From positions 434,001-498,000 of the forward strand of contig JAFFJZ010000070.1 in assembly GCA_018340375.1 (NCBI GenBank): a DNA stretch of 64,000 nucleotides. Direction: 5' to 3'. A model generated the notes under the pieces. The model did no database searches. It was not told the DNA's origin and was given only the letters and a program-made list of their open reading frames with translations. The translations under genes were made by a program, and so were the position numbers. The stretch comes from Gonatopus flavifemur (lineage: Eukaryota > Arthropoda > Insecta > Hymenoptera > Dryinidae). Below are positions 55,886 to 64,000 of this stretch, one piece after another. Within the stretch, counting starts at the first letter, position 1. Each line of letters starts with the position of its first letter.

Positions 55886-57917
55886 CAGGGTGGGGCATTT
55901 AAAGTGTCGCGGGCGTTTTTTTCAAAAATAAAATGAGATATGAGAAAATTTTTCGGACAAAAATTGTAGGGTATCGAGGGGGACATCCGATGGTGGCCTT
56001 GGCTTTGACCTCAAATCTCATCTTCAAGGGCATTCTGAGGTCAACTCTGGTTTTTTAAATAGCATCTCATATTTTTTACTGCAGATTTGAATTCTAGGTC
56101 AAAAACCAAGAAACTTTTGTCTGAACCATTTTCCTGGAATCCGCAAAGATGGCGCTCTAATCGATATTGTTCCATACTGAATCTGACATTAGAATAACTC
56201 GAAAACGAAGGGTCTTGGAGGAGAATGTTTCGGACAAAAGTTGTCTGATTCCAAGGGGGGCCCCTTGAACTGGAACGGAGGTGATGGGATATAACAGACA
56301 AAACACAACACAGTTCTATCGTCTACATCACTTGGATAATTTTAATGCAGTAGATGCTCAAAATGATGGCCTTCGACTTCAATACACATTTCAAAACGTT
56401 TTACAGAAGATTGCTGAACTCGTGCTAAAATATCTTCATTGATGCTCGCGCATGCATTGATGATTCGTTGACGCATATTCTCAGGTGTAGTCGGTGCTTG
56501 TTGATAAACTGTATCTTTTATGTATCCCCATAAAAAAAAATCTGGAGAAGTAAGATCCGGAGAACGGGCAGGCCAATGAACTGGTCCACGACGTCCTATC
56601 CATCGTCCAGGATAATCTCTGTCCAATATTTCTCGAGCTGTGACTGCATAATGGGATGGACAACCATCGTGTTGATACCACATATTCAATCGTTCCTGAA
56701 TAGGTATGTCTTCAAGTAATGTTGAAAGTACTTGATCTAAGAAATGTCTGTACTTCTCTCCATTTAGCGTATCTGCAATGAAGTACGGTCCAATTACTCG
56801 AGATCGAAAAATACCACACCAAACATTCACAGCCCATTGTCTTTGATGCTCTACTTGACGTCACCATCTTGGATTTTCTGTCGCCCAGTAATGCATATTA
56901 TGTCGATTTACTTGACCATGATTGGTGAACGTCGACTCATCAGAAAATAATATGTTGATGAAGTTGTCATTGTGCATTTGCGCTAGACCCCATCGACAAA
57001 ACTGTACACGATTTTCGAAATCATCACCGTGAAGGTCTTCATGCAAACAGATGTGATACGGATGGAATTTGTGACGTTTCAGTATTCGAAGAATACTTCT
57101 TCGAGGAATTCCCGAATGGAGTTCAATTTCACGAGAGCTCACGTGTGGATTATTGGCTACTGCAGCTAGTACATTAACTTCTGCATTTTCTCCGCTAACA
57201 GTTCTCATTCGATGTCGTTTTTCCCTTGTAACACTTCCCGTTTCTGAGAATAATTTTGTAATGCGTTGAAAATACCTAATGGATGGCGTTATTCTTTCAG
57301 GAAATCGTTCTGCATACAAGTCATATGCTTGTCTGGGGTTCTTATGCACTTCACCGTAAATGTAGATCATATCGATCTTTTCAGAAACTGTGTATCGGAT
57401 ATCCATGATTTTCAATTTGTCATAAACCAAGTAATAATCAAATGTAACTGACAAACTGACTTTCAAAATCGTGAATTTTCACTGAACCCCGTCGTTTGTT
57501 TACATCGCGTGAGCTCTGAATGGTGGTAATGTAGACGATTGAAATGTGTTGTGTATTGACAACTTTTGTACGGAACATTCTTTTGCAAGACCCTTCGTTT
57601 TCGAGTGATTCGAATGTCAGATTCAAAATGGAACAATATCGATTAGAGCGCCATTTTTGCGGATTTCAGGAAAATGGTTCAGACAAAAGTTTCTTGGTTT
57701 TTGACCTAGAATCCAAATCTGCAGTCAAAAATATGAGATGCTGTTTAAAAAACAAGAGTTGATCTCAGAATGCCCTTGAAGATGAGATTTGAGGTCAAAG
57801 CCAAGGCCACCATCGGATGTCCCCCTCGGTACCCTACAACTTTTGTCCGAAAAATTGTCTCGTATCTCACTTTATTTTTGGAAAAAACGCTCGCGACACT
57901 TTAAATGCCCCACCCTG
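55886..57917 (-). mobile_element. DD41D mariner-like transposon, 2,032 bp, 360-bp inverted repeats
   Basis: The ends CAGGGTGGGGCATTTAAAGT are flanked by TA on both sides (55884-55885; 57918-57919). The terminal repeats 55886-56245 and 57558-57917 are each 360 bp and well matched (GTATCGAGGGGGACATCCGA against GTACCGAGGGGGACATCCGA in complement). It lies inside the LINE reading frame; without the insert and one TA the LINE protein continues from YDQY to QLLIPES. The transposase is on the minus strand. Confidence 0.93.
56342..57406 (-). pseudogene. DD41D transposase with DUF4817-like N-terminus, one stop
   Basis: Chosen start ATG at 57406 (MDIRYTVSEKIDMIYIYGEV). The N-terminal HKNPRQAYDLYAERFPERIT region is the DUF4817-like helix-turn-helix, followed by VSSREIELHSGIPRRSILRI, a second helix-turn-helix. 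Catalytic motifs: NILFSDESTF (first Asp), YQHDGCPSHYAV (second) and WPARSPDLTSPDFFLWGYIKD (third), with 41 residues between the second and third Asp. Only one TGA (56861-56863, after ENPRW) interrupts about 354 codons; everything else is in a single frame. The family is a relative of mariner that inserts at TA. A recent, almost intact copy. Confidence 0.9.
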
Positions 57918-58284
57918 TAGACAGCTACTTATACCGGAATCATACATCCCCGACAATAAAGCAGGAAAATTCTCAGTATCAATGAGAAATCCGATTAAAA
58001 GGATTTGAAACAAATAAGAAAAATTGTGAATTATTTACACATTGTGTTGGAGAAAAACAAAGCATAAGATTTCGAATATAAGTACCAAATGCAACAACTC
58101 TATGATATTCTAATTCAAAAACATTCATAAATAAAGAACATGATCGAAGAGAAATGATTGAATACCTATCAATATTTAGTCCATGACAAAATGTAAAATG
58201 AAATGTAGATATGTCTGAATTATGTTTGGGCCGATAATAAACATTAGAAATGGATAAGTAATCGGAGGATAAGACGGATAAGCA

Positions 58285-59549
58285 TTAGGCATTGGAATTG
58301 ATTCGTAGCGTTTTTTTGATGGAGGAAAATTATTTGTTTTGAATGAGAATCAAAGAATACATTGATCAAAGTATTGACCATCGCTCCCGACTACCCTCAA
58401 CCATCTTTCAAGCAAGGAATGAATACCGTGTCGGAAGAACATATCATCTTTGGATGCAATCCACGAATCGACCCACTTTTGGCAATCTTCGTGAGAAGTG
58501 AATTTTTGTCCAGACAAGCTATGAGCCATCAAACGGAAGAAATGGTCATCAGATAATGCAACATCTGGGGAATACGGTGGGTGGGGTAGAACTTCCCATT
58601 TGAGTGTTCCGAGGTACGTTTTCACCGGTTTTGCGACGAGTGGACGAGCATTGTCGTGCAGCAAAATGACTTTGTCGTGTCTTTTGGAATATTCCGGTCG
58701 TTTTTCTTTCAATGCACGGCTTGAGCGCGTCAATTGTAGTCGGGAACGATCCTCAGTTATCGCTCCATTCGGTTTCAACAGTTTCTAATAAATCACACCC
58801 ATCTGATCTCACCAAATACAGAACAGGAGTTTAGACCCATGGATATGTGGCTTTGCCACTGATTGTCATGGTTGGCCGGGCTTAACCCATGACTTCCTGC
58901 GCTTCGGATTGTCGTAAAGGATCCATTCCTCATCACCAGTGACAATTCTCTGCAAGAAACCTTTTCTCTTCTGCAGTTTACACGTCAAAAAACGCCTCTC
59001 AATGTCCCTGGGTTTGAACTCATATGGGATCCAACGTCCTTCCTTCTGGACCATGCCCAAACTTCTCAGACGTTTTCCTACCATTGATAAGTCAACTCCC
59101 AATGATGTCGACAATTCTTGAAGGGTTTGACATGAGTCTTCATTGAGCAACTCCCCTGAATCAGTATCTTCAAATTTTTTTGGCTGGCCAGGTCGCTCCT
59201 TATCATCCAAGTTGAAATCACCAGCTTTGAAACGTGCAAATCATGTCCGACACGTTTGCTCAGCTGGACCATGTTCACCATACACTTCCACCGAAATACG
59301 GGCTTCAGCAGTGCTTTTGTTCATATCGAAGTAATGGAGTAAGACTCCTCGCAAAAACACTTTATTCGGTATGAATTTTGACATGTTTAATAAGTCATCA
59401 AGTCTTGTTATTTACGATTCAAAGAAAGGTTATGCAAAACAAATGACGTTTAATAATAGCTGTTTCACGGTGAATAGATTATTGTAGGTAAGAACGGAAT
59501 ACTGTACTATCTACGTCAGCTTTTGTATAACGCTAATTCCAATACCTAA
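58285..59549 (-). mobile_element. mariner element, 1,265 bp
   Basis: The left end TTAGGCATTGGAATTG and the right end in complement TTAGGTATTGGAATTAGCGT are inverted repeats with one difference in the first 15 bp. TA follows the right end (59550-59551); the left has CA. The transposase is on the minus strand and clearly degenerate. It lies directly after the LINE 3' region. Confidence 0.8.
58350..59384 (-). pseudogene. mariner DD34D transposase, several stops
   Basis: The start MSKFIPNKVFLRGVLLHYFD at 59384 is followed by a TGA in place of Trp after CRT, near FARFK, then DDKERPGQPKKFEDTD, SLGMVQKEGRWIPYEFKPRD and RIVTGDEEWILYDNPKRRK (first Asp). Three further stops occur near 58865, 58827 and 58787. 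The 3' part (58778-58350) has LLHDNARPLVAKPVKTYLG (second Asp) and YSPDVALSDDHFFRLMAHSL (third Asp) and ends SDGQYFD. Same general subgroup as the elements at 25420 and 61238 by shared blocks, but with different ends. Not functional. Confidence 0.88.
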
Positions 59550-59754
59550 TACAAGAAACTATCCTCATTCAAACCAACTCCAACCAGTTTGATTGGAAGT
59601 TTGAATGACGTGTTTGATTGAAAAAATACATTAAATGAAATATGGATATGTTAATATTCAATATAAGCTGTACGAAGGAATTATGTGAATGCGCGCAACC
59701 CTTCTTGTGATGATCCATTGTAGTGATTGAACAAGAATGAATTGAAGTATGAAT

Positions 59755-59946
59755 TATGAAGTAACTGGTTTGATGAAATCCTCCAACCCTGTCTATTATC
59801 CGTTAAACGCTTAATTTTCACGTATCTCCGACAACCCTTATCTTGGATAATTCGCTTCATATAACTTAATCTAGGTCCACCTTCGCGAGTTTTACCATCC
59901 ATTTCCCTTCTAATATTGTTTTCAATGAACTATCATACCCTAATGT
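59755..59946 (-). mobile_element. RTE LINE 3' fragment, about 190 bp
   Basis: The minus-strand protein (MDGKTREGGPRLSYMKRIIQ, KGCRRYVKIKRLTDNRQGWR, ISSNQ) is the very C-terminus of the RTE at 14733-18085 (NGKTG, then GRPRASYMKQIVQDKGCSRY, ADNRQGWRVSSNQS). DNA homology starts near TATGATAGTTCATTGAAAAC and ends about 15 bp after the last codon. It is severely 5'-truncated, as LINE copies often are. The reading frame is open here where the long copy has a stop, so this fragment stems from another copy of the family. Confidence 0.88.
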
Positions 59947-59954
59947 TAAGTCAA

Positions 59955-60602
59955 CGTGGTATTCGCTCGATTTCTGATCGTAGGTTTGTTTTTTGGGTCG
60001 GAGAAAACGAATATTGGATCATTCCTATGAATAAAATTCATGATCGATGCCTTATTACAAATAATTTAATTGTTCAAAAGGTCTTTACAAATCAACTATT
60101 GGTATTAAGGGAAAGCTATTCGGACGAAAAAAGTTTCTTGTCTTGCGAGAAATAAGTTTGGTGCGGAACATTTTTTATTGTTGTTTTTTATTCGAATATA
60201 TTTATTTATTCACATAATCTATTTTCCACATGTACATTCGTTTATTTTTTCCCTTGTTCACTGCTACGGATTTACACACTTTTTGCTTTTAGGTTTATCT
60301 GTAATTTGTTCCTCTTTTCATCTTTATTACAGTTTTTTCAAAAAACTCTTGATACTTTGTTTTTCTTTCACTACTCAAATATTGCATCAACGATTTGATA
60401 TCATTCATTTTTTCTTTGCTCAGTCCAGTTGCTTCTGCGCGTGAAGTTTGAAGTAAATCAGTTGATTTGTGAAGACCTTTTGAACAATTAAATTATTTGT
60501 AATAAGGTATCGATCATGAATTTCATTCACAGGAATAATCCAATATTCGTTTTCTCCGACCCAAAGAACAAACCTACGTCCAGAAATCGAGCGAATACCA
60601 CG
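59955..60602. repeat. 143-bp inverted repeat, about 94% identical, arms 362 bp apart
   Basis: 59955-60097 and 60460-60602 are reverse complements with 8-9 differences. They start CGTGGTATTCGCTCGATTTC and end TTACAAATCAACT or TCACAAATCAACT. Each arm is open in the same reading frame. The loop is AT-rich and unrecognised. No duplication was found next to the arms; the left arm starts just after the RTE fragment. Confidence 0.9.
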
Positions 60603-60626
60603 TTTGCCGCGAACGCGGATATTCAT
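60420..60626 (-). CDS. unrecognised 68-residue ORF in right arm of inverted repeat
   Basis: Starts MNIRVRGKRGIRSISGRRFV and continues with WVGENEYWIIPVNEIHDRYL and ITNNLIVQKVFTNQL. The plus-strand frame 59916-60155 repeats the 48 residues from RGIRSIS to FTNQL with five replacements (Asp/Gly, Phe/Leu, Met/Val, Lys/Glu, Cys/Tyr) against only two silent changes, so there is no sign of protein-level conservation since duplication. The block could come from an exon of an unknown transposon gene. Function unknown. Confidence 0.25.
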   Translation of the reverse strand: MNIRVRGKRGIRSISGRRFVLWVGENEYWIIPVNEIHDRYLITNNLIVQKVFTNQLIYFKLHAQKQLD

Positions 60627-61237
60627 CCTATAAACGACGCGAAACTATGAAAAATTTTTGCTGCGCGCTAATGAATAAATGGCTGTATTTTGCGAACTAT
60701 TAGTCGAATCGATCTGAAATTTCCCACAAAGTTAGTTCAAACACTAGCGAACAACTTTCTCGCTGGAAGTTTTTTGTACTTCGTACTTCCCCCACCACTT
60801 TTTTGATACAAAGCATGAAAAACGTGATTTTTACTTCGTATTAAAAACTTATTGATTTGTTATTAAGTTTTACGAACTTTATCTACATTTGAATCTTCGG
60901 GGAAGTCTCACGAATCAAAATTTGCAAGATTCATTTCGATTCATTGAAAAATGACCGAGTTAGAGCGAGTTGAATGTTGAAAAATAATCATTTTTGGTGT
61001 CAAAAAATTGATGGTTTGTGATTTTTCTCTCAAAAATCGTCAATCATAGAAAAAAATCGTAAGGAGTAACTTGGATTGATTTTTCAAGCTCTACCACTTA
61101 GTATTTTTACATTTCCAAAATTCCGACTTTTTTTTCGACCTACGACGGGATCTCTTGCATCAAACTTGTGACGCGGTTCGAGCGCTCGGCGAGTTATCCG
61201 ATCCAGTTCCTCAATTACATTCAACTCCGAAATAATA
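60627..61237. other. no recognised gene
   Basis: AT-rich, without a recognisable ORF or repeats. 61084-61335 has an 83-codon minus-strand frame that overlaps the mariner end and is not credible. Confidence 0.4.
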
Positions 61238-62529
61238 TCAGGGCCTGGAATAAGTTCCCGCTGTTTTTCACAAAATAAAGACTTCATTCGGAATATAAAG
61301 GACGAAAACGTTTTATTCCAAGTATTACCCATCACTAAAGACCACTTTCTCCCATCTCCCTAGCAGTATATGAATTCGCGGTGAAAAAACGACATGTCTT
61401 TTGAAGCTATCCAAGAATCGACTCATTTTTTAGCTTCTTCGTAAGAATGTAAACGCTGGTCAGCTAAGCAATGTGCCATCGAACGGAATAGGTGAAAATC
61501 GAAAGGGGCTATGTCAGGCGAATACCATGGGTGGAGTGGAACTTCCCATCGAAGCGTTTCCAGGTAAGTTTTCACGGGTTTGGCAACATGAGGCCGGGCG
61601 TTGTCATGTAACAAAATCACTTTGTCGTGTCCCTTCTCGTATAGCGGCCGTCTTCCTCTTAGGACTTGATCCAAACGCATCAATTCAAATCCATACCGAT
61701 CCCCCATGAAAGTCTCATTCGGTTTGAGCAGCTCATAACGAATTACACCCCGCTGATCCCACCAAATACAGAGAAGAAACTTTGAACCATGAATATTTGG
61801 TTTTGTGGAGGATGTTGATGCATGGCCAGGCTTACCCCATGTTTTTCTACGCTTTGGATTATCATAGTGTATCCATTTCTCATCGCCAGTCACGATACGG
61901 TGCGAAGAACCTTCTCTTTCAGGTCGTTGAAGCAGTAGATCATAGGTGACAAAACGCCGTTCGATAGCTGCCGGCTTCAATTCATACAGGACCCAATGTC
62001 CTTGCTTCTGGATCATTCCTAACATTTTTGAACGTTTCGAAACAGTTGACTCGTCAACTTGTAATCATTTCCCAAGTTCTGCTAGCATCCAAGATCGGTC
62101 TTTATCTAGTCATTTCTTCAATTCTCTATCCTTAAATTTTTTTGGTGCACCAGAACGTTGAACGTTGTTTATCCTAATGTTCCAAATCATTATTTTTGAA
62201 GCGTCAAAACCAGTCCCTGCATGTCGTATCCGACAGAGCATTATCACCATAAGTCTTACCAAGAATTGCATGTGCTTCAGCTACAGATTTCTTCTGAATG
62301 AAGTAGTGCAATAAAATTCCCCGCAAATACACTTTAGTTGGCACAAAAGTAGGTAACTTCAGAACTCACAAACAATTACTTCGTTTACACTAAAGTGAAG
62401 TATAATACACTGAAATTTCACGTTAGATACAGCATTTCCTTACAAGTGCGTTACCATTCGGAATTTGAAGCACTGAGTACTGTTAATGCTATCTGTGATG
62501 AAACAGTAAGAACTTATTCAAGGTCCTAA
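61238..62529 (-). mobile_element. mariner element, 1,292 bp, TA on both sides
   Basis: The left end TCAGGGCCTGGAATAAGTTC and the right end in complement TTAGGACCTTGAATAAGTTC are followed by CTGTTT in both. TA lies outside at 61236-61237 and 62530-62531. The transposase is on the minus strand. The ends share the pattern TYAGG...AATAAGTT with the element at 25420, so the two are related subfamilies. Confidence 0.9.
61313..62347 (-). pseudogene. mariner DD34D transposase, multiple stops
   Basis: Begins near 62347 without an ATG (VPTKVYLRGILLHYF), with stops near 62180 (after CRDWF), 62105, 62060, 61424 and later, and at least one frameshift before 62025. The open stretch 62025-61423 has GMIQKQGHWVLYELKP, RIVTGDEKWIHYDNPKRRK (first Asp), LLHDNARPHVAKPVKTYLE (second) and YSPDIAPFDFHLFRSMAHCL (third), 34 residues between the last two. 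It closes with DG, a stop, YLE and TAA at about 61313. The catalytic triad is kept, the reading frame is not. Confidence 0.9.
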
Positions 62530-62869
62530 TAGAAGAAAAGTTTATATATCGATGAAGATTCGCAATCTGAAAGTATATTATGTATATAGCGGTAATATTC
62601 CTTTGCCAAAGTCAGGAGTGAATTCAAATTCATCAAGTCCCACGAGATACACACAAGAAACGACAAAATAGAACGGGAATAAATTGAATATGAAAATCTT
62701 AACGTTCATGTGAAAACGTATGGTGGAAAAATTTCAATTTGTAAAGACGGGATTAATTTTTCATACAAATTGATGGACGAGGGTAATATTTCACCGTTTA
62801 AAACTGGATCAAAAGTATAATATTCACCACCTAACACTAATTTATTGTTGGGAAACAAGATAAGACTAG
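62530..62869. other. no recognised feature
   Basis: AT-rich sequence between the mariner and the gypsy gag. It may hold the LTR or leader of the gypsy that follows, but I cannot pair an LTR. Confidence 0.35.
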
Positions 62870-63720
62870 AATGGAGGAACAACTACAACGTTGAGGGCAA
62901 GGAATGGAAGTTGTTGTTGCTTCGTTTACGGAGTTGGAGCAGCTTAAATCAACATTGGACAACCAAAACCTACAAAAGGAGATTGAAGTGCTGCGGAATC
63001 AAAATCGCGAGCAACAGAAACGGTTGGAGGAAATGCAGCGGAGATCGGCAACATCCAAAATAAATACGCAACAGCAAGAAACGTCGAATGATATAAACAA
63101 TAATGTTGGTGAGCGGTTTGGTGAACGATTTTGCGCAGATTCCAGATTCATATCAAATTACCAAAATTTTCAGACGAGGTTCCAAATGATCCGAAAGAGT
63201 TTTTAGATGATTTGGAAAAATATTCGGAAATGAAAAATTTACCGGGAAGCAGTAAAGTCTCGATCGCGGAAACTGCTTCGCAAGGTAGAGCTCGAGTTTG
63301 GGGGGAGGTGAATAGAGGGATAAATCCAACTTTTGCGAATTTCAAAACAAACTTTTCGAATGAATTCTATTCCATTCCTAGTCAAGTCCACATAAGAAAT
63401 AAATGGACTTCCCGTCGGTACAGATCTCAGGACGGGAACCTACAAACTCAATTCTATCAATAGATCAAAGAAGCTAGGTTCTTCATTCCTAATTTTGAGC
63501 AATTTTGATTTTAGCCACTATTGATTTTGCTAATCTTGAGATAATCCTACAAGGTCTCGCCCAGTTAGATCAGAATCAAGAAGAGAGAGACAAAGAGAAA
63601 CGCAGGTTCAATCATACGACGAACTTTGAAATTAGAAATATAGGGCAAGCGTATAAAAGATATGATAATGAAGATAAGACAGGACGAAATTATAATCGCC
63701 ATGAATATGCTTGAAATCAG
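62870..63720 (+). pseudogene. gag: gypsy Gag, N-terminal and capsid part, frameshifted
   Basis: MEEQLQ at 62871, then in the frame from 62904 a coiled coil (VVVASFTELEQLKSTLDNQN; EIEVLRNQNREQQKRLEEMQ), and after a frame change near 63131-63160 the capsid-like part IHIKLPKFSDEVPNDPKEFL, DLEKYSEMKNLPGSSKVSIA, SQGRARVWGEVNRGINPTFA and NFKTNFSNEFYSI. Stops begin at 63463. The region to about 63714 keeps gag-like text (LEIILQGLAQLDQNQEERDK, AYKRYDNEDKTGRNYNR). It corresponds to the part of gag that precedes the fragment at the start of the window, but the sequences differ, so it is a separate gypsy family. It is cut by the window end. Confidence 0.7.
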
Positions 63721-64000
63721 TCATTTACGGTTAATAGTACCCGAGTCGAAATTTTGCCCCTCCTTTGTCGATCCAGTCACTGGATTTGCTCTTCCTTCCA
63801 CGCTACAGAAACTACTTTGTCCTACTTTCCCGCTTCTAATATTTTTTGATTCTATCCCCTTCTCCACAATCTACTGCTCGTGCATAGAACCTGATTCTTC
63901 TACACTGAGAGAAAAATTCTTGAAAACAATCAAATCTTTACTTGAATACACGTAATGAAATCATTGGTTAATTTCAATGGAACTTCGTTGGATCGATCAA
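63721..64000 (+). other. no recognised feature at window end
   Basis: Continues the retroelement gag side without recognisable motifs. A 97-codon frame (63662-63955) is not recognised. AT-rich. Confidence 0.35.

Larger units (their letters stand above)
52077..58280 (+). mobile_element. non-LTR retrotransposon (LINE) with a DD41D transposon inserted
   Basis: ORF1-like, endonuclease and RT pieces follow each other on the plus strand and end, after a 2,032-bp insertion at 55886-57917, in a C-terminus at about 58008 and an AT-rich 3' region up to the next mariner. I did not find the target-site duplication. There is no RNase H, and the C-terminal Cys-His cluster is of the type found in Jockey-group LINEs. 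Many stops and frameshifts mark it as old. Confidence 0.75.

Overview
The window reads as TE-dense, AT-rich arthropod (most likely insect) nuclear DNA. I recognise no host gene, rRNA, functional tRNA or bacterial feature. The evidence is the mixture of DD34D mariners, a DD41D (DUF4817-type) mariner relative, RTE and Jockey/CR1-like LINEs, Ty3/gypsy elements, a Helitron, hAT-type elements and a CACTA-like family whose proteins are common in arthropods. The order of insect cannot be told from this sequence. Almost every element carries stops or frameshifts, as expected of an old heterochromatin-like or intergenic region.

Layout. 1-2.64 kb: 3' part of a Ty3/gypsy gag-pol, joined directly to a Helitron Rep/helicase pseudogene (about 2.69-6.82 kb), which is itself interrupted by a 141-bp hAT-type MITE. 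6.9-11.6 kb: inverted-repeat elements and unassigned DNA. 11.7-12.56 kb: a broken unrecognised ORF. 12.596-18.305 kb: a hAT-like element (8-bp duplication) holding a Jockey-like LINE and a nearly full-length RTE LINE. 18.8-19.3 kb: a MITE. 19.74-21.06 kb: a mariner. 22.354-29.813 kb: a 7.46-kb hAT-like foldback with arms of about 1.46 kb, containing a CACTA-like element (24.744-27.996) that contains a mariner (25.420-26.697).

30.336-34.084 kb: a CACTA-like transposon with a decayed transposase. 34.37-35.19 kb: a foldback MITE with a GT/CA core. 36.5-37.6 kb: a minisatellite. 37.9-38.8 kb: a broken minus-strand ORF. 39.7-40.4 kb: a LINE 3' fragment between GA tracts. 40.6-41.05 kb: a 73-bp hairpin satellite. 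41.3-42.9 kb: minus-strand gypsy RNase H/integrase. 44.64-45.60 kb: a TA-duplicating DNA element. 47.095-51.273 kb: a second CACTA-like transposon of 4.2 kb, whose left terminal repeat is an inverted copy of its own transposase 3' exon. 52-58.3 kb: a LINE interrupted by a 2,032-bp DD41D transposon. 58.3-62.5 kb: two more mariners, an RTE 3' fragment and a 143-bp inverted repeat. 62.9-63.7 kb: the start of another gypsy gag, running towards the window end.

How the parts fit together: there is no operon-like or host pathway organisation. The window is a stratigraphy of insertions, and target-site duplications often give the order of events. The most interesting point is that two related CACTA-like elements both carry antisense pieces of their own transposase, so each could give self-complementary transcripts.
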